This document shows, piece after piece, positions 8,628 through 20,432 of a stretch of DNA of 62,686 nt (positions are counted from its first letter, which is position 1; each line of letters opens with the position of its first letter). Both the position numbers and the translations under genes were made by a program. The notes beneath the pieces are model-generated. The model searched no databases. It worked only from the letters and a program-made list of their open reading frames with translations, and was not told the origin of the DNA. The DNA comes from Thermus altitudinis (GTDB lineage: Bacteria; Deinococcota; Deinococci; Deinococcales; Thermaceae): positions 1 through 62,686 of the forward strand of contig NZ_JAKTNQ010000014.1 of NCBI RefSeq assembly GCF_022760835.1. The letters are read 5' to 3'.

Positions 8628-9458
8628 ATGGAGGGGAAGGAGAACCTTCCCACCCGGGTCCTTTCCGCCCTGGTAGGGGCCCTTATCCTCCTATGGGTGC
8701 TGTGGGCCGGCTTGCCCTTAATCCTCCCCACCCTGGTTTTCGTCCTTTGGCTGGGGAGTCTGGAGCTTCGGGATATGCTGGGCAAAAGGGGCATCCGGCT
8801 GAACCTGCCCTTTTTGCTGGGCGGAGGGGTGCTCCTCTTCCTTTTCTCCTTGCCCCCACTCCACTGGCACTTCCCCCAGGTGCCCTGGCGGGAGGTGGCC
8901 CTGGGGCTCTTTCTCTTGGGCAGTTTCAGCTATGAGCTCCTCAAGGGCGCAGACCTCACCCGCTTTGCCTTTACCCTATTCGCCTTCTTGTACCTGCCCT
9001 GGACCCTGGGATACGTCCCCCTGTTGCGGGAGCTCCCAGACAGTACCCTGGGCCTTTGGACCCTCTCCCTCCCTTTGGTGGCCAGCTTCGCCACCGACAT
9101 CGGGGCCTACTTCGTGGGCCGAACCTTGGGCCGGCAGAAGCTGGCCCCGGAGATCTCCCCTGGGAAAACGGTGGAGGGCTCCTTGGGGGGCATCGCCGTG
9201 AGCTTTTTGGCCCTGGTCCTCTACACGAGCCTGGTGCGGGAGGTATTTCCCTTCGGGCTTTTGGAGCTTTGGCTTTTCAGCCTCCTCCTCTCCCTGGCGG
9301 CCCAGCTTGGGGACCTGGTGGAGTCCATGCTGAAGCGCTACTGCGGGGTCAAGGACTCGGGGCGCTTCCTGCCGGGGCATGGGGGGCTTTTGGATCGGAT
9401 TGACAGCCTCCTCTTTACCTTCCCCCTCACCTACTTTCTGGTGGTGCTCTTCACATGA
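8628..9458 (+). CDS. cdsA: Phosphatidate cytidylyltransferase
   Basis: A 276-residue membrane enzyme with about seven to eight helices that makes CDP-diacylglycerol from phosphatidate and CTP. The CDS signature is complete near the C-terminus: [18 protein letters not shown] then [21 protein letters not shown] lies upstream. I place the start at ATG 8628, after a GGAAGGAGGGG ribosome binding site. The in-frame sequence further upstream is Pro/Arg-rich and lies in the 90-bp gap after frr. Its stop overlaps the dxr start by four bases. Confidence 0.95.
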   Translation: MEGKENLPTRVLSALVGALILLWVLWAGLPLILPTLVFVLWLGSLELRDMLGKRGIRLNLPFLLGGGVLLFLFSLPPLHWHFPQVPWREVALGLFLLGSFSYELLKGADLTRFAFTLFAFLYLPWTLGYVPLLRELPDSTLGLWTLSLPLVASFATDIGAYFVGRTLGRQKLAPEISPGKTVEGSLGGIAVSFLALVLYTSLVREVFPFGLLELWLFSLLLSLAAQLGDLVESMLKRYCGVKDSGRFLPGHGGLLDRIDSLLFTFPLTYFLVVLFT

Positions 9459-10558
9459 AACGGGTCATCGTTTTGGGCTCCACAGGCTCCATCGGGCGGC
9501 AGGCCCTCGAGGTCTGCCGCTGGCAGGGCTACCGGGTGGTGGGCCTGGCCGCTGGGAAGAACCTGGAGACGCTTTCCCAGCAGATCGCCGAGTGGCGGCC
9601 TTCCCTGGTGGCGGCGGACAAAAGCCTTCACGGGGAGCTCAAGTCCCGTTTCCCCTGGCTTAAGCTGGCCTCCCCCGAGGAAGTGGCCGCCTTGGAGGCC
9701 GAGGTAGCGGTAGCCGCCATCCCCGGGCTTGCGGGGCTTTCCCCCACCCGGGTGGCGGCCCAGACGGGCAAGCGCATCGCCCTGGCCAACAAGGAGGCCA
9801 TGGTGGCCGCCGGGCCCCTCCTCTGGCAGGAGGTGGAGGCCCATGGGGCCGAGATCCTCCCCGTGGACTCGGAGCACTCGGCCCTCTTCCAGGCCCTTTT
9901 GGGCGAGAGGCGGGAGGACGTGGCCGAGCTCATCCTCACGGCCAGCGGCGGACCCTTCCTAAGGGAGCCGCAAGACCTCTCCCGGGTCACGCCGGAGATG
10001 GCCCTCAACCACCCTCGCTGGCGCATGGGCCCCAAGGTGACGGTAGACTCCGCCACCCTCTTCAACAAGGGCCTGGAGGTCCTCGAGGCCAAGGAGCTCT
10101 TCCGCTTTCCCTTGGAGGGGATCAAAGTCTTGGTCCACCCTCAGGCCTACGTGCACGGCCTGGTGCGCTTCGTGGACGGAAGCCTTAAGGCCCAACTGGG
10201 CCCCACGGACATGCGCCTTCCCATCCAGTACGCCCTCACCTACCCCGAGCGGGCGGAAACCCCTCTAAAGAACCTTCCCCTCCCCGGGGAGCTGGAGTTT
10301 TTGGAGCCAGACCTAAACCGCTTCCCCGCCCTAGAGGTGGCCTACGAGGCGGGAAGGCGGGGCGGGGTGGCCCAGGTGGCCGTTTCCGCCGCCGACGAGG
10401 TGGCGGTGGAGGCATTTTTGGCCGGCCGGATCCCCTTCCCCCGCATCCCCAAAATCCTGGCCCAGGTCCTGGAAAACACCCCTTCCCTTCCCCTAACATG
10501 GGAGAACCTCTTCGCCGTGGACGCCTGGGCCCGGGAGGAGGCCAAGAGGTGGACATGA
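9455..10558 (+). CDS. dxr: 1-deoxy-D-xylulose-5-phosphate reductoisomerase
   Basis: A 367-residue NADPH-dependent enzyme of the MEP isoprenoid pathway that converts DXP to MEP. It begins with the NADPH-binding [21 protein letters not shown] and [11 protein letters not shown] (metal-binding Asp and Glu) follow, then [23 protein letters not shown] split between substrate contacts and the last metal ligand. The length is slightly short of the 380-400 usual but complete. It overlaps cdsA and rseP by four bases on each side, inside one tightly packed operon. Confidence 0.97.
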   Translation: MKRVIVLGSTGSIGRQALEVCRWQGYRVVGLAAGKNLETLSQQIAEWRPSLVAADKSLHGELKSRFPWLKLASPEEVAALEAEVAVAAIPGLAGLSPTRVAAQTGKRIALANKEAMVAAGPLLWQEVEAHGAEILPVDSEHSALFQALLGERREDVAELILTASGGPFLREPQDLSRVTPEMALNHPRWRMGPKVTVDSATLFNKGLEVLEAKELFRFPLEGIKVLVHPQAYVHGLVRFVDGSLKAQLGPTDMRLPIQYALTYPERAETPLKNLPLPGELEFLEPDLNRFPALEVAYEAGRRGGVAQVAVSAADEVAVEAFLAGRIPFPRIPKILAQVLENTPSLPLTWENLFAVDAWAREEAKRWT

Positions 10559-11565
10559 GCTTGATCTGGTTTCTGATCATCATCGGGGTCAGCATCTTTG
10601 TGCACGAACTGGGACACTACCTGGCGGCCCGGGTCCAAGGGGTGCGGGTCAAGGCCTTCAGCCTGGGCTTCGGTCCCATCCTGTGGAAGCGCCAGGCCTG
10701 GGGCACGGAGTGGCGGCTTTCCGCCATTCCCCTGGGGGGGTATGCGGACATCGAGGGCCTCCTCCCCGAGGAGCGGGGCCGGGGGTACGACGCCCTTCCC
10801 TTTGCGGGGAAGCTCTTGGTCCTGGTGGCTGGGGTGGTGATGAACGTCCTCTTGGCCTGGGGGCTTCTGGCCTTCCTCTTTAGTGCCCAAGGGGTACCCC
10901 AGGCCACGGGCAGAGCGGCCATCATGGAAGTCCTTCCGGGAAGCGTGGCGGAGGTGGCCGGTCTAAAACCCGGGGACCTCCTGCTGGCCGTGAATGGCCA
11001 ACCCCTCACCCGGGCCCAAGAGATTGAGCGGGTGAAGACCCCGGGGACCCATACCCTCACGGTCCTGCGGGAGGGCAAGGAGGTGAGCCTTTCCCTTACC
11101 TGGCAAGAGGGGATGGAGCGGCTGGGGGTGGTGTACCAGCCGGAGGTGGCCTTCCGCAAGGTGGGTTTCCTGGAGGGGCTGGGCCTTGCCGTGGGCCGCA
11201 CCCTGGCCTTTGGGCCCCAGATGGTGAAGGCCCTGGTGGGGGGGCTTTTGGGGGTGCTTGCCGGAAACCCGGATAGCGGGGTGGTGGGGCCCGTGGGCAT
11301 CGTGGCGGAAACGGGCCGGGCCGCCCAGGAAGGGCTTTTCCGGCTCCTGGAGCTCACCGTGGCCATCAACCTCTCCTTGGCCCTTTTCAACCTCCTGCCC
11401 ATCCCCGCCTTGGATGGAGGGCGGATCCTGATCCTCTTCCTCTCCCGCTTCCTCCGCATCCGGCCTGAACAGGAGGCCATCGTCCACTACCTGGGCTTTC
11501 TCTTCCTCATCCTCCTGGTCATCCTGGTCACCTTCCAGGACCTCAGAAGGCTACTGGGAGGCTAG
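10555..11565 (+). CDS. rseP: RIP metalloprotease RseP/RasP (site-2 protease with PDZ domain)
   Basis: A 336-residue intramembrane zinc protease. HELGHYLAA at residues 18-26 is the catalytic HExxH. A single PDZ domain ([20 protein letters not shown] near residue 125) follows the second helix. [12 protein letters not shown] near the C-terminus gives the Asp ligand and lies before the last helix. Relatives cleave anti-sigma factors and signal-peptide remnants after a site-1 cut. I start at ATG 10555, overlapping the dxr stop; a longer in-frame reading would overlap dxr by 61 bp. The cdsA-dxr-rseP order is common in bacteria. Confidence 0.95.
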   Translation: MSLIWFLIIIGVSIFVHELGHYLAARVQGVRVKAFSLGFGPILWKRQAWGTEWRLSAIPLGGYADIEGLLPEERGRGYDALPFAGKLLVLVAGVVMNVLLAWGLLAFLFSAQGVPQATGRAAIMEVLPGSVAEVAGLKPGDLLLAVNGQPLTRAQEIERVKTPGTHTLTVLREGKEVSLSLTWQEGMERLGVVYQPEVAFRKVGFLEGLGLAVGRTLAFGPQMVKALVGGLLGVLAGNPDSGVVGPVGIVAETGRAAQEGLFRLLELTVAINLSLALFNLLPIPALDGGRILILFLSRFLRIRPEQEAIVHYLGFLFLILLVILVTFQDLRRLLGG

Positions 11566-12195
11566 ATGGAGGCCACGGTCCTCATCCCCGCCTACAACGA
11601 AGAGGCCACCGTGGCCCGGGTGGTAGAGGTGGCCAAGGAGGCGGGGTTTCCCGTGGTGGTGGCCGACGACGGTTCCCAGGACGCCACCTCTGAGGAAGCC
11701 GCCAAGGCCGGGGCCCAGGTGGTGCGCCTTGGCCAAAACCGGGGCAAAGGGGGCGCCGTGGCCCAAGGGCTTAAGGAGGTTGCCACCCCCTTCGTCCTCC
11801 TCCTGGACGCCGACCTGGTGGGGCTAAGGGCAGAGCACCTCCATGCCCTTCTGGCCCCGGTTTTGGAGGGTAAGGCGGAGATGACCGTGGGGGTCTTCCA
11901 AGGGGGCCGGTTTTCCACGGATCTCGCCATGCGCCTCACCCCCTTCCTTTCCGGGCAGCGGGCCCTAAGGACGGAGGCGCTAAGGAGGGTGCCGGGCCTC
12001 GAGGCGGCCCGCTACGACCTGGAACTCCTCCTCACCCGCCACGGCAAAAGGGAGGGCTGGCGGGTCCTTTATCTGCCCCTAACCGGGGTGAGCCAGGTGA
12101 TGAAGGAGGAAAAGCGGGGGCTCATACCGGGCTTCCTTCACCGCCTGCGCATGTACCGGGAGATCCTCCGCTACTACCTCAGGGCCCAGCCCTAG
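11566..12195 (+). CDS. Family 2 glycosyltransferase
   Basis: A 209-residue GT-A fold enzyme. It starts TVLIPAYNEEATV, with ADDGSQDAT as the nucleotide-sugar loop and LLLDADLVG as the DxD metal motif. Its short length, no membrane anchor, and late Arg/Lys-rich helix suggest a small cytosolic or peripheral transferase. Donor and acceptor are unknown. Its ATG directly abuts the rseP stop, making it the last gene of the rpsB-distal operon. It converges with the next gene, overlapping by four bases. Confidence 0.85.
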   Translation: MEATVLIPAYNEEATVARVVEVAKEAGFPVVVADDGSQDATSEEAAKAGAQVVRLGQNRGKGGAVAQGLKEVATPFVLLLDADLVGLRAEHLHALLAPVLEGKAEMTVGVFQGGRFSTDLAMRLTPFLSGQRALRTEALRRVPGLEAARYDLELLLTRHGKREGWRVLYLPLTGVSQVMKEEKRGLIPGFLHRLRMYREILRYYLRAQP

Positions 12196-12746
12196 GGAGC
12201 CTCGGGAAGCCTTAAGAGTTCCACCCAGGACCCTCCCGTGCGGTAGGCCACCACCCCCAGGCCCGGGACCAAGAAGAGCTCCTTGAGGTCCGTGCCGCCC
12301 CTTTCCGTGGTAAAGGCCACCCGCACCCTGTAGGCGTTGAAGGCTCCGGCCTTTACCCTCACGCCTTCTATCCCCTCCACCCGGGCGGAAAGGGCCACCC
12401 GTTGCCCACGGAACTGGGCGCTTCCCCCCCAGGCCAGCCCCACCTCCAACCTTGAGGGGTAGACCAGGAGAGGGGGCGTAAAGGGGAAGTACCCCTCGGG
12501 CAACCCCACCCCGAGGAGAACAAGCCCCTCGGATCCCCCCTTGAGCCGGTCTTCCCGAAAGACCCGCCCTTCCCTTAGGTAGCGGAGGCGGAAGCCCTCC
12601 GGGGTGGGCACCAGCTCCTGCACCACGCCGTCGGAATACCGGTACCGCCCACCCGCCTGGGGAAGGACCTGGCCCAGGGCCAAGGAAAGGAGGACCACCA
12701 GCGCCAAAAGACACCGGAACCCCTGCGGCCTCCCGGAGCGCTCCAT
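12192..12746 (-). CDS. Secreted protein of unknown function
   Basis: A 184-residue protein with a signal peptide (basic start, then CLLALVVLLSLALG, residues 12-25). The mature part is rich in beta-prone residues and has one YRVRVAFTTERGGTDLKELFLVPGLG-like stretch split near residue 145-170. That stretch resembles periplasmic proteins of the DUF3108 type, in which a polymer-like signature KELFLVPGLGVVAY marks the last strands. This resemblance is weak. The gene lies 7 bp downstream of proC and may be co-transcribed with it. Confidence 0.65.
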   Translation of the reverse strand: MERSGRPQGFRCLLALVVLLSLALGQVLPQAGGRYRYSDGVVQELVPTPEGFRLRYLREGRVFREDRLKGGSEGLVLLGVGLPEGYFPFTPPLLVYPSRLEVGLAWGGSAQFRGQRVALSARVEGIEGVRVKAGAFNAYRVRVAFTTERGGTDLKELFLVPGLGVVAYRTGGSWVELLRLPEAP

Positions 12747-12753
12747 GGCCTTT

Positions 12754-13539
12754 CTACTCCGCCTCCCCCAACTCGTGCCCCCGCCGGGTGGCCGCCTCCA
12801 CCGCCTCGTAGAAGGCGGCCCTTAAGGCCCGGGCCTCGAGGGCATGAAGGCCGTGGATGGTGGTGCCCCCAGGGCTTGCCACCTCATCCTTCAGCTGGGC
12901 GGGATGGCGGCCCTTTAGGAGCTCCCCCGTGGCCGCCAAGGCCTCCGCCGCCAGGCGCAAGGCCAGGGCCCGAGGCATGCCCATCTTCACCCCGGCATCC
13001 GCCAGGGCCTCGGCCACCAGGGCCAGATAGGCGGGGGCCGAGGCGGACATGGCGGTAAAGGGGTCAAAGAGGTGCTCAGGGATCTCGTACACATCCCCCA
13101 CCGTGGCGAAGAGGGCCCGGGCGAAGGCCAAATCCCCGGCCTCCCTGGCCTCCTTTAAGGCGGTGAGGGCGGTGGAGCTTTCCCCGATCACCGCCGCCAG
13201 GTTGGGCATGGCCCGCACCACCCGCCGGGTGTCCAGCCTGCGGGCCAACACCGCGGTGGACACCCCGGCCATGATGGAGATGTACCCCACCCCGGCATGG
13301 GCCATCTCCGGGGCCAGATGGGGAAAATCCCGGGGTTGGACGGCAAGAAGCACCCGTTCCGCCTGGGCGAGTTCCTTCAGGGTCAGGGGGCGGAGGCCGA
13401 AGGCCTCGGCCAGCTCCCGGGTGCGCTCCGGGGTCCGGCCTACCACCCCCACCTCCTCCGGCCTCAGGAAGCCCCGGTCCAAGGCCCCCTTCAGGATGCT
13501 CTTCCCCATCTTGCCCAGGCCCACAAACGCCAGCTTCAT
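12754..13539 (-). CDS. proC: Pyrroline-5-carboxylate reductase
   Basis: A 261-residue NAD(P)H-dependent enzyme that makes proline from pyrroline-5-carboxylate. The Rossmann start is [14 protein letters not shown]. The C-terminal dimerisation domain carries [19 protein letters not shown] and then [20 protein letters not shown], the P5CR signature. It is of normal length. It overlaps rsmB by four bases upstream. Confidence 0.95.
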   Translation of the reverse strand: MKLAFVGLGKMGKSILKGALDRGFLRPEEVGVVGRTPERTRELAEAFGLRPLTLKELAQAERVLLAVQPRDFPHLAPEMAHAGVGYISIMAGVSTAVLARRLDTRRVVRAMPNLAAVIGESSTALTALKEAREAGDLAFARALFATVGDVYEIPEHLFDPFTAMSASAPAYLALVAEALADAGVKMGMPRALALRLAAEALAATGELLKGRHPAQLKDEVASPGGTTIHGLHALEARALRAAFYEAVEAATRRGHELGEAE

Positions 13540-14735
13540 GCCCTAGAGTTTACCTTCCTCAGGCGGAGGTAATAGAACCCATCCAACCCCCCTTCCGGGG
13601 CCACGTAGACCCCAAGCCCCGCCTTAAGCACCGGCAAGGGGCACAGGATGGGCTCGGGCACAAACTCCGGGTGGTCCGCAAGGAAGGCCCTGGCCACCCC
13701 TTCCCCTTCCTCCTCCGTTAGGGTGCACACGCTATAGACCAGCACCCCTCCTTCCTCCGTGGCCTGGGCGGCAGTCTCCAGGAGCATGAGCTGCAACTTC
13801 GCCATACACCTGGGGTCTTGGGGAGCCAGGCGATAGCGCAGCTCGGGATGGCTGCGAAAGGTGCCGGTACCGGTGCAGGGGGCATCCAAAAGGACCTTTT
13901 TCGCCTTTTCCGGAAGGGGTTCCCTCAGATCCTGGGTGCGGTAGGCCACCCTTAGGCCCAGCTTGGCCGCCGTCCTCCTACCCGCCTCCTGACGTTTAGG
14001 GTTCAGATCATAGGAGACCACCTCGGCCCCTTTGGCAGCGAGGTAGAAGGCCTTCAGCCCCGCACCCCCGCAAAGGTCCAAAACCTTCTCCCCTGGGGCT
14101 GGGTTTAGGAGCTGGACGGCAAAGAGGGAAGCCGGGTTCTGCGGCTGAAGGCCCAAAGCGGAAAAGTCCGTCTTAGGGCCCTCCCAAAGGTAACTGTCGG
14201 GAAGGGGGCCAGGCCTTAGTCCTGGCACCGGACGGTAGGCGGTGACGAAGAGGGGGGCGGGTTCGTTGAACCCCTGGGCGAAGTCCAGACTCCCAAAATA
14301 CGTCCGCCAGGCCTGGCAAAGCCATTCGGGGAGGCTTAGGCGCACGCACTGCGGGGCCTCCCGGGGCTGGAGGTGCCGGAGCACGGCGTTGACCAAGCCC
14401 GCCAGGCGGGGCGCCACCCTCTTGGTCTCCTCCACCCAGGGGCTAACCCGGGCATGGTCGGGCTTGCCGGCCAGCCATTCCCAGGCTCCCAGGCGCAGGA
14501 TCCAGCGCACGGTGGGTGGAAGCCCCTCGGGCCTAGGCAGAAGGGGCTCCAGGAAAAAGTCCAAAAGCCGGAGATGCCGCAGCGTCCCGTAGAGCAAATG
14601 GGTGGTGTAGGCCTTGTCCCGCTCTGGCCAATCCAGGCGGTCTAAGGCCCGGTCCAGAAGCAGCTGGGCCCTGCCACCCCGCTCCACCTCGAGGAGGAGG
14701 CGAACGGCCAGGGCCCGGGGGCTTTCCGGCCTCAA
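13536..14735 (-). CDS. rsmB: 16S rRNA cytosine-C5 methyltransferase, RsmB-type
   Basis: A 399-residue enzyme in two parts. A NusB-like N-terminal helical domain ([22 protein letters not shown] onward, to about residue 125) is joined to a SAM-dependent m5C methyltransferase. The SAM motif is [15 protein letters not shown]. The two catalytic cysteines lie in [11 protein letters not shown] and [13 protein letters not shown]. RsmB methylates C967 of 16S rRNA in E. coli; the NusB-like part favours RsmB over RsmF. It overlaps spoVS by four bases. Confidence 0.9.
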   Translation of the reverse strand: MRPESPRALAVRLLLEVERGGRAQLLLDRALDRLDWPERDKAYTTHLLYGTLRHLRLLDFFLEPLLPRPEGLPPTVRWILRLGAWEWLAGKPDHARVSPWVEETKRVAPRLAGLVNAVLRHLQPREAPQCVRLSLPEWLCQAWRTYFGSLDFAQGFNEPAPLFVTAYRPVPGLRPGPLPDSYLWEGPKTDFSALGLQPQNPASLFAVQLLNPAPGEKVLDLCGGAGLKAFYLAAKGAEVVSYDLNPKRQEAGRRTAAKLGLRVAYRTQDLREPLPEKAKKVLLDAPCTGTGTFRSHPELRYRLAPQDPRCMAKLQLMLLETAAQATEEGGVLVYSVCTLTEEEGEGVARAFLADHPEFVPEPILCPLPVLKAGLGVYVAPEGGLDGFYYLRLRKVNSRA

Positions 14736-15004
14736 GACTCCAGGGGATGGGCCTTGATGCTGAACTTAAGGGCGGTCCGCTCCTCGTTCTCCAGGTCCAG
14801 CTTGACGAAGGCGGGCTTGACCACCAGGTCCAGGTTATCGGGGGCGATGTAACCCCGGGCGATGGCGATGGCCTTCACCGCCTGGTTCACCGCCTGGGGA
14901 CCGATGGCCTGCACCTCCACCTCCCCCTTGGTGCGCAAAAGCGCCGCAATGGCGCCGGCCACGGAGTTGGGGCGGGACTTAGAAGACACGCGCAACGTTT
15001 CCAC
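14732..15004 (-). CDS. spoVS: SpoVS-family protein
   Basis: A 90-residue protein opening METLRVSSKSRPNSVAGAIA and containing EVQAIGPQAVNQAVKAIAIA, an almost invariant SpoVS sequence. The family adopts an Alba-like fold. In Bacillus it affects sporulation, but it is also kept in non-sporulating Thermus and Deinococcus, where its role is unknown and nucleic-acid binding is suspected. The start is GTG at 15004 with AGGAGGT just upstream. It is followed by rsmB with a four-base overlap. Confidence 0.93.
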   Translation of the reverse strand: METLRVSSKSRPNSVAGAIAALLRTKGEVEVQAIGPQAVNQAVKAIAIARGYIAPDNLDLVVKPAFVKLDLENEERTALKFSIKAHPLES

Positions 15005-15095
15005 TTTGACCTCCTGAAAGCTCCTGGGCCACCCTGCTTTGGAAGGACAGGGGCGGCTTCAGGCCCATGGTAGAGCAAAAGGGCCCCGTGCGCAA

Positions 15096-15533
15096 CTAGG
15101 AGGCCAGAACCCGCTCCTCCAAGCCCTTGAGAAGGCTTTCCACGTTCTCCTGCATGAGCTTTTGCACCAGCTTCTGCAAAAGACCACCAAAGATGGGTAT
15201 GGTGAGCTCGTAGGTGAGGCTCAAGACCACCCGGGTGCCCTCCCCCTCCGGCAGGAAGACCCAGGTGCCCTCGTAGCGGTCAAAGTCCCCCTCGGGGGAG
15301 TAGAAGCGGTTCCGGAGGTTTTGGTCGTCCCACTCCTCCTCCTCCAGCCAGCGCACCTTCTTTCCCATGGCCACCGCCACCCACTCGCTTTTGGTGCGGT
15401 TTCCCTCTTGGGAAAGGACCTTGAGGCTTTCCACCTCCTTGAGGTAGGGCTTAAGGCCCTCTAGGTCCTTGGCCAGGGCATAGACCTTTTCCGGCGGGGC
15501 CTGGATGAAGCGTTCCGCACGCACCTCGGGCAT
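15096..15533 (-). CDS. START/SRPBCC-fold protein (polyketide cyclase/COQ10-like)
   Basis: A 145-residue single-domain protein. The N-terminus AERFIQAPPEKVYALAKDLEGL is the typical first strand and helix of the SRPBCC fold. A long amphipathic C-terminal helix (LQKLVQKLMQENVESLLKGLEE) covers the hydrophobic cavity. COQ10-like members bind quinone or lipid; ligand unknown here. The gene lies between recX and spoVS and ends about 90 bp before spoVS. That gap contains the spoVS ribosome binding site and little else. Confidence 0.8.
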   Translation of the reverse strand: MPEVRAERFIQAPPEKVYALAKDLEGLKPYLKEVESLKVLSQEGNRTKSEWVAVAMGKKVRWLEEEEWDDQNLRNRFYSPEGDFDRYEGTWVFLPEGEGTRVVLSLTYELTIPIFGGLLQKLVQKLMQENVESLLKGLEERVLAS

Positions 15534-15542
15534 GGGCTCTTT

Positions 15543-15977
15543 TTACCCCGTTTCCTCCTCCATGACAAGCCGGTAGGCCTCCAAGGCCACGGAAAGGGGG
15601 AAACCCCGGCCCTGGAGGAAGCGCACCGCCTTGGCCTTGTCCTGGCGGCGGGGGTAGCGGCGGAGGACCTTTAGGGCCGCCTCCAGGTTCTCCTCTTCCC
15701 CATAGGCGCTAAGGACTTCCTCCACCACCTCCTCCGCCACCCCCTGGGCCCTTAGGAGGTGGCGGAGCTTATGGGGACCGTACTTCCGCCTACTGGCCAC
15801 AAAGGCCTCCGCAAAGGCCCGGTCATCCAGGTAGCCCATGGCCTCGAGGCGGGCCAGGACCCCTTCCACCTCCCCTTCGGGAAAGCGGTCCCGAAGCTTC
15901 TCCCGCAAGCGGGCCCGGCTCAAGGCCTGCCTGGCCAAGAGCCTGAGGGCGTAGGCCATAGCCTCCGCCTTTTCCAT
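15543..15977 (-). CDS. recX: Regulatory protein RecX
   Basis: A 144-residue helical-repeat protein that modulates RecA filaments. Three tandem three-helix repeats are visible: ALRLLARQALSRARLREKL, then MGYLDDRAFAEAFVASRR, then ALKVLRRYPRRQDKAKAVRFL. The DDRAFAEAF motif is characteristic. I favour ATG 15977 (MEKAEA) over 15983 because a -10 box TACCCT (15989-15984, minus strand) would start transcription at about 15977, giving a leaderless mRNA. recA is not in the window. Confidence 0.88.
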   Translation of the reverse strand: MEKAEAMAYALRLLARQALSRARLREKLRDRFPEGEVEGVLARLEAMGYLDDRAFAEAFVASRRKYGPHKLRHLLRAQGVAEEVVEEVLSAYGEEENLEAALKVLRRYPRRQDKAKAVRFLQGRGFPLSVALEAYRLVMEEETG

Positions 15978-15979
15978 AC

Positions 15980-15997
15980 CCATAGGGTACGCTATGG
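15980..15997. promoter_or_regulatory. Overlapping divergent -10 boxes of recX and phosphoesterase gene
   Basis: CCATAG (15980-15985) and CTATGG (15992-15997) form an inverted repeat. On the plus strand TACGCT (15988-15993) lies seven bases before the phosphoesterase ATG at 16001. On the minus strand TACCCT (15989-15984) lies seven bases before the recX ATG at 15977. Both genes thus appear leaderless and back to back. The -35 hexamers are weak and lie inside the opposite coding sequence. Confidence 0.45.
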
Positions 15998-16000
15998 CCC

Positions 16001-16687
16001 ATGCGGGTCTTCGCCATCGCCGATCCCCACCTCTCCCGCCTCCACCCCAAGCCCATGACCATCTTCGGGCAAAGCTGGCAGGGCCACCCGGAGGCCTTCT
16101 TTCGGGGCTGGCGGGAGGTGGTGGGCCCGGAAGACCTGGTGATCGTACCCGGGGATATCTCCTGGGCCATGCGCCTAGGGGAGGCCTTACCCGACCTTCT
16201 AGACCTGGCCGCCTTACCGGGGAAAAAAGTGCTTCTAAAGGGCAACCACGACTACTGGTGGCCCTCCATAAGCCGCTTAAGGGCGGTCCTGCCCCAGGGT
16301 ATGTATGCCCTACAACACGACGCCCTGGTGTTGGAAGGGGTGGGGGTGGCGGGCACTAGGGGCTGGCAGTACCCGCCCCCTACCCCGGAGGACGAAAGGA
16401 TCTTCGCCCGAGAGGTGGAAAGGCTTAAGCTCTCCTTGCAGGATCTGAAGGGCAAGCCCTACCGCCAGCTGGTGGTGGCCTTTCACTTCCCCCCCTTTGG
16501 CCCTAAGGGAGAGGCCACCCCCCTTTTGGAGCTGGCTGCCCAGGCCCGGCCCCAGGCCATCGTCTACGGCCACCTACACGGGGCGGATCCGGAAAAGCTT
16601 CCCCAGGAGTACCAGGGCATCCCCCTCCACCTGGTGGCCGCCGACGCCCTGGGCTTCCGGCCCAAGCTGGTCCTGGAGGTGGAATGA
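16001..16687 (+). CDS. Calcineurin-like metallophosphoesterase
   Basis: A 228-residue cytosolic enzyme with all five family motifs: IADPHL (D-x-H), VPGDISW (GD), LKGNHDYWW (GNHD), VAFHFPP (H), and YGHLHGAD (GHxH). Two divalent metals should be bound. Substrate is unknown; the compact form resembles YkuE/YaeI-like or predicted phosphohydrolases. It starts at ATG 16001, probably leaderless. It overlaps the CPBP protease gene by four bases. Confidence 0.9.
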   Translation: MRVFAIADPHLSRLHPKPMTIFGQSWQGHPEAFFRGWREVVGPEDLVIVPGDISWAMRLGEALPDLLDLAALPGKKVLLKGNHDYWWPSISRLRAVLPQGMYALQHDALVLEGVGVAGTRGWQYPPPTPEDERIFAREVERLKLSLQDLKGKPYRQLVVAFHFPPFGPKGEATPLLELAAQARPQAIVYGHLHGADPEKLPQEYQGIPLHLVAADALGFRPKLVLEVE

Positions 16688-17253
16688 AAAGGTGGCCTGG
16701 GTCCTGGCTTCCCGCACCTCTGGGCCTCCTCTTTATCCTCCAAGGGCTCCTTCTCCTCGTTGGGGCCTCGGGCATGCTCCTTTTGGGGCTGCCCTTTGGC
16801 CAAGGGAGCCTAGGGGGGCTAGCCTTAGCCCTGGGCCTTCTCCTAGCCCTGGCCCTTTTGGAAGAAGCCTTCCGCCGGCTTTTCCCCTCCTCCTTCCCGG
16901 AAGCGGAAAGGCTCCACCGCACCTTGGGCCAAGCCCTACGCCAGGCAGGGGCAGATCCTTCCCTCTTGCTCCTCCTGGCCCTCCTCTCGGGGGTAGCGGA
17001 GGAGGTCTTCTTCCGGGGCCTCCTGCAAAGCCTCCTCGTAGCCTGGCTGGGGCCATGGGGGGTCTTCCTTCAGGCCCTGGTCTTCGCCCTCCTGCATCCC
17101 GCCCCCAAGCGGGCCTTTGCCTATCCCCTTTATACCGGGCTTGCCGGGGTGTTGTTTGGGCTAGCCTACCTCCTCACGGGAAGCCTCCTCCCCGGCATCC
17201 TGGCCCATTTCCTCCATAACGCCCGGGGATTCTACGAGATATCGCGAACCTAA
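16684..17253 (+). CDS. CPBP-family intramembrane metalloprotease
   Basis: A 189-residue membrane protein with about six helices. The Abi/CPBP (CAAX-protease-like) motifs are present in order: EEVFFRGLL near residue 106, a His in ALLHPAPK near 140, and LAHFLHNARGF near the C-terminus. Relatives include Rce1-type prenyl-protein proteases and bacteriocin self-immunity proteins. Its substrate is unknown. It is coupled to the phosphoesterase gene by a four-base overlap. Confidence 0.87.
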   Translation: MKRWPGSWLPAPLGLLFILQGLLLLVGASGMLLLGLPFGQGSLGGLALALGLLLALALLEEAFRRLFPSSFPEAERLHRTLGQALRQAGADPSLLLLLALLSGVAEEVFFRGLLQSLLVAWLGPWGVFLQALVFALLHPAPKRAFAYPLYTGLAGVLFGLAYLLTGSLLPGILAHFLHNARGFYEISRT

Positions 17254-17315
17254 AAAACTTTAGCGCAAGATCCCCCTCTTCGCTAGAACCAGCACCACAC
17301 TCTTGGCGCAAAACC

Positions 17316-17324
17316 TGCTACAAT
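17316..17324 (+). promoter_or_regulatory. Extended -10 promoter of prkA operon
   Basis: TGCTACAAT is an extended -10 element (TG-N-TACAAT) 52 bp before the prkA ATG. No good -35 lies at the usual distance. A GGAGGAGGGCG ribosome binding site precedes the start codon. The 123-bp gap between the CPBP gene and prkA otherwise shows nothing recognisable. Confidence 0.5.
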
Positions 17325-17376
17325 AGAGGCAAAGCTATGAAAACCCATTCCTAGGCCCCTATGGAGGAGGGCGTCC

Positions 17377-19385
<2,009 letters not shown>

Positions 19386-19389
<4 letters not shown>

Positions 19390-20429
19390 GGCCCATTGAG
19401 CGCGACCTCCTGCGCTTTAAGGAGATCGTGCGCGGGGAGGTAAAGAAAAGGGCGCGGGAGTTTCTGACCCGGGAGGAGCTCTTCGGCCAGGTGGAAGGCC
19501 GCCTGGTCTCCATTCCCCTGCCCCAGCTGGAGCTCCCCAAGATCGTCTACGGGGAGCCCCTGGGGGAAGGCCTGGGCCTTGGGGGCCCAGGGACAGAGAG
19601 CCTGGGCCCCGGGGGGCACGTGCCCGTGGCCGAGCTGGAGCTGGAGGAGTTTTTGGACCTCATGGGCGAGGCCCTAAGGCTTCCCCGGCTCAGGCCCAAG
19701 GGGGAGGGGGAGGTTACCGAGGAGGCCTTCCGCTACACCACCATTGCCCGCAAAGGCCCTAGGGGCCTACGCCACGTACGCCGCACCCTTAAGGAAAGCC
19801 TCAAGCGGGCCCTCATCACCGGGGAATACCGCCCGGAGGAACCCCTCCTGGTCCCCGAGCGGGAGGACCTCCGCTACAAGGCCCCCAAGACCAAGCCCCG
19901 CCCCCACGCCCAGGCGGTAGTCCTTTTCGCCTTGGATGTCTCGGGGAGCATGCGGGAGGAGGAGCTTAGGCTGGTGAAGACCCTCTCCTTCTGGATCACC
20001 CTGTGGATCAAGCGCCACTTCCCCCGGTTGGAAAGGCGCTACCTCCTGCACGACGCCGAGGCCTGGGAGGTGAGCGAGGAAGAGTTCTTCCGCGCCCGGG
20101 AAGGAGGGGGAACGAGGCTTTCCAGCGCCCTCCTCCTGGCGGAGGAGATCCTGAAACCCTACCCCGAGGCCTTTTACAACCGCTACCTCTACCACTTCTC
20201 CGATGGGGAAAACTGGCAAGGGGATACCGCGGTGGCCCTCGAGGCCCTAAGGCGCCTCCTTCCCACCCTGGCCCTATACGGCTACGCCCAGGTGCAAGGA
20301 CCTTACGGCCAAGGGCATTTCCTCGAGGACCTGAAGGAGACCTTGGGCGAGGAGGAAGGGCTGGCCGCCACCGAGGTGCGGGGGAAGGAGGACCTACCCC
20401 TGGCCCTGAGGCGGCTTTTGGGAGGGTAG
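19386..20429 (+). CDS. yeaH: YeaH/YhbH-family protein (DUF444) with VWA-like domain
   Basis: A 347-residue protein. The C-terminal half is a von Willebrand A-type domain with the MIDAS motif [13 protein letters not shown] near residue 180 and the later FSDGENW. The N-terminal half has a Gly-rich linker ([15 protein letters not shown]). It always accompanies PrkA and SpoVR in genomes and probably works with them in a stress complex. The start codon overlaps the prkA stop (ATGA). Confidence 0.92.
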
Positions 20430-20432
20430 AGG

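Noticed and set aside
17303-17324. TTGGCG as -35 for prkA
   Set aside because: Only 10 bp separate it from TACAAT; polymerase needs about 16-18. I kept only the extended -10.
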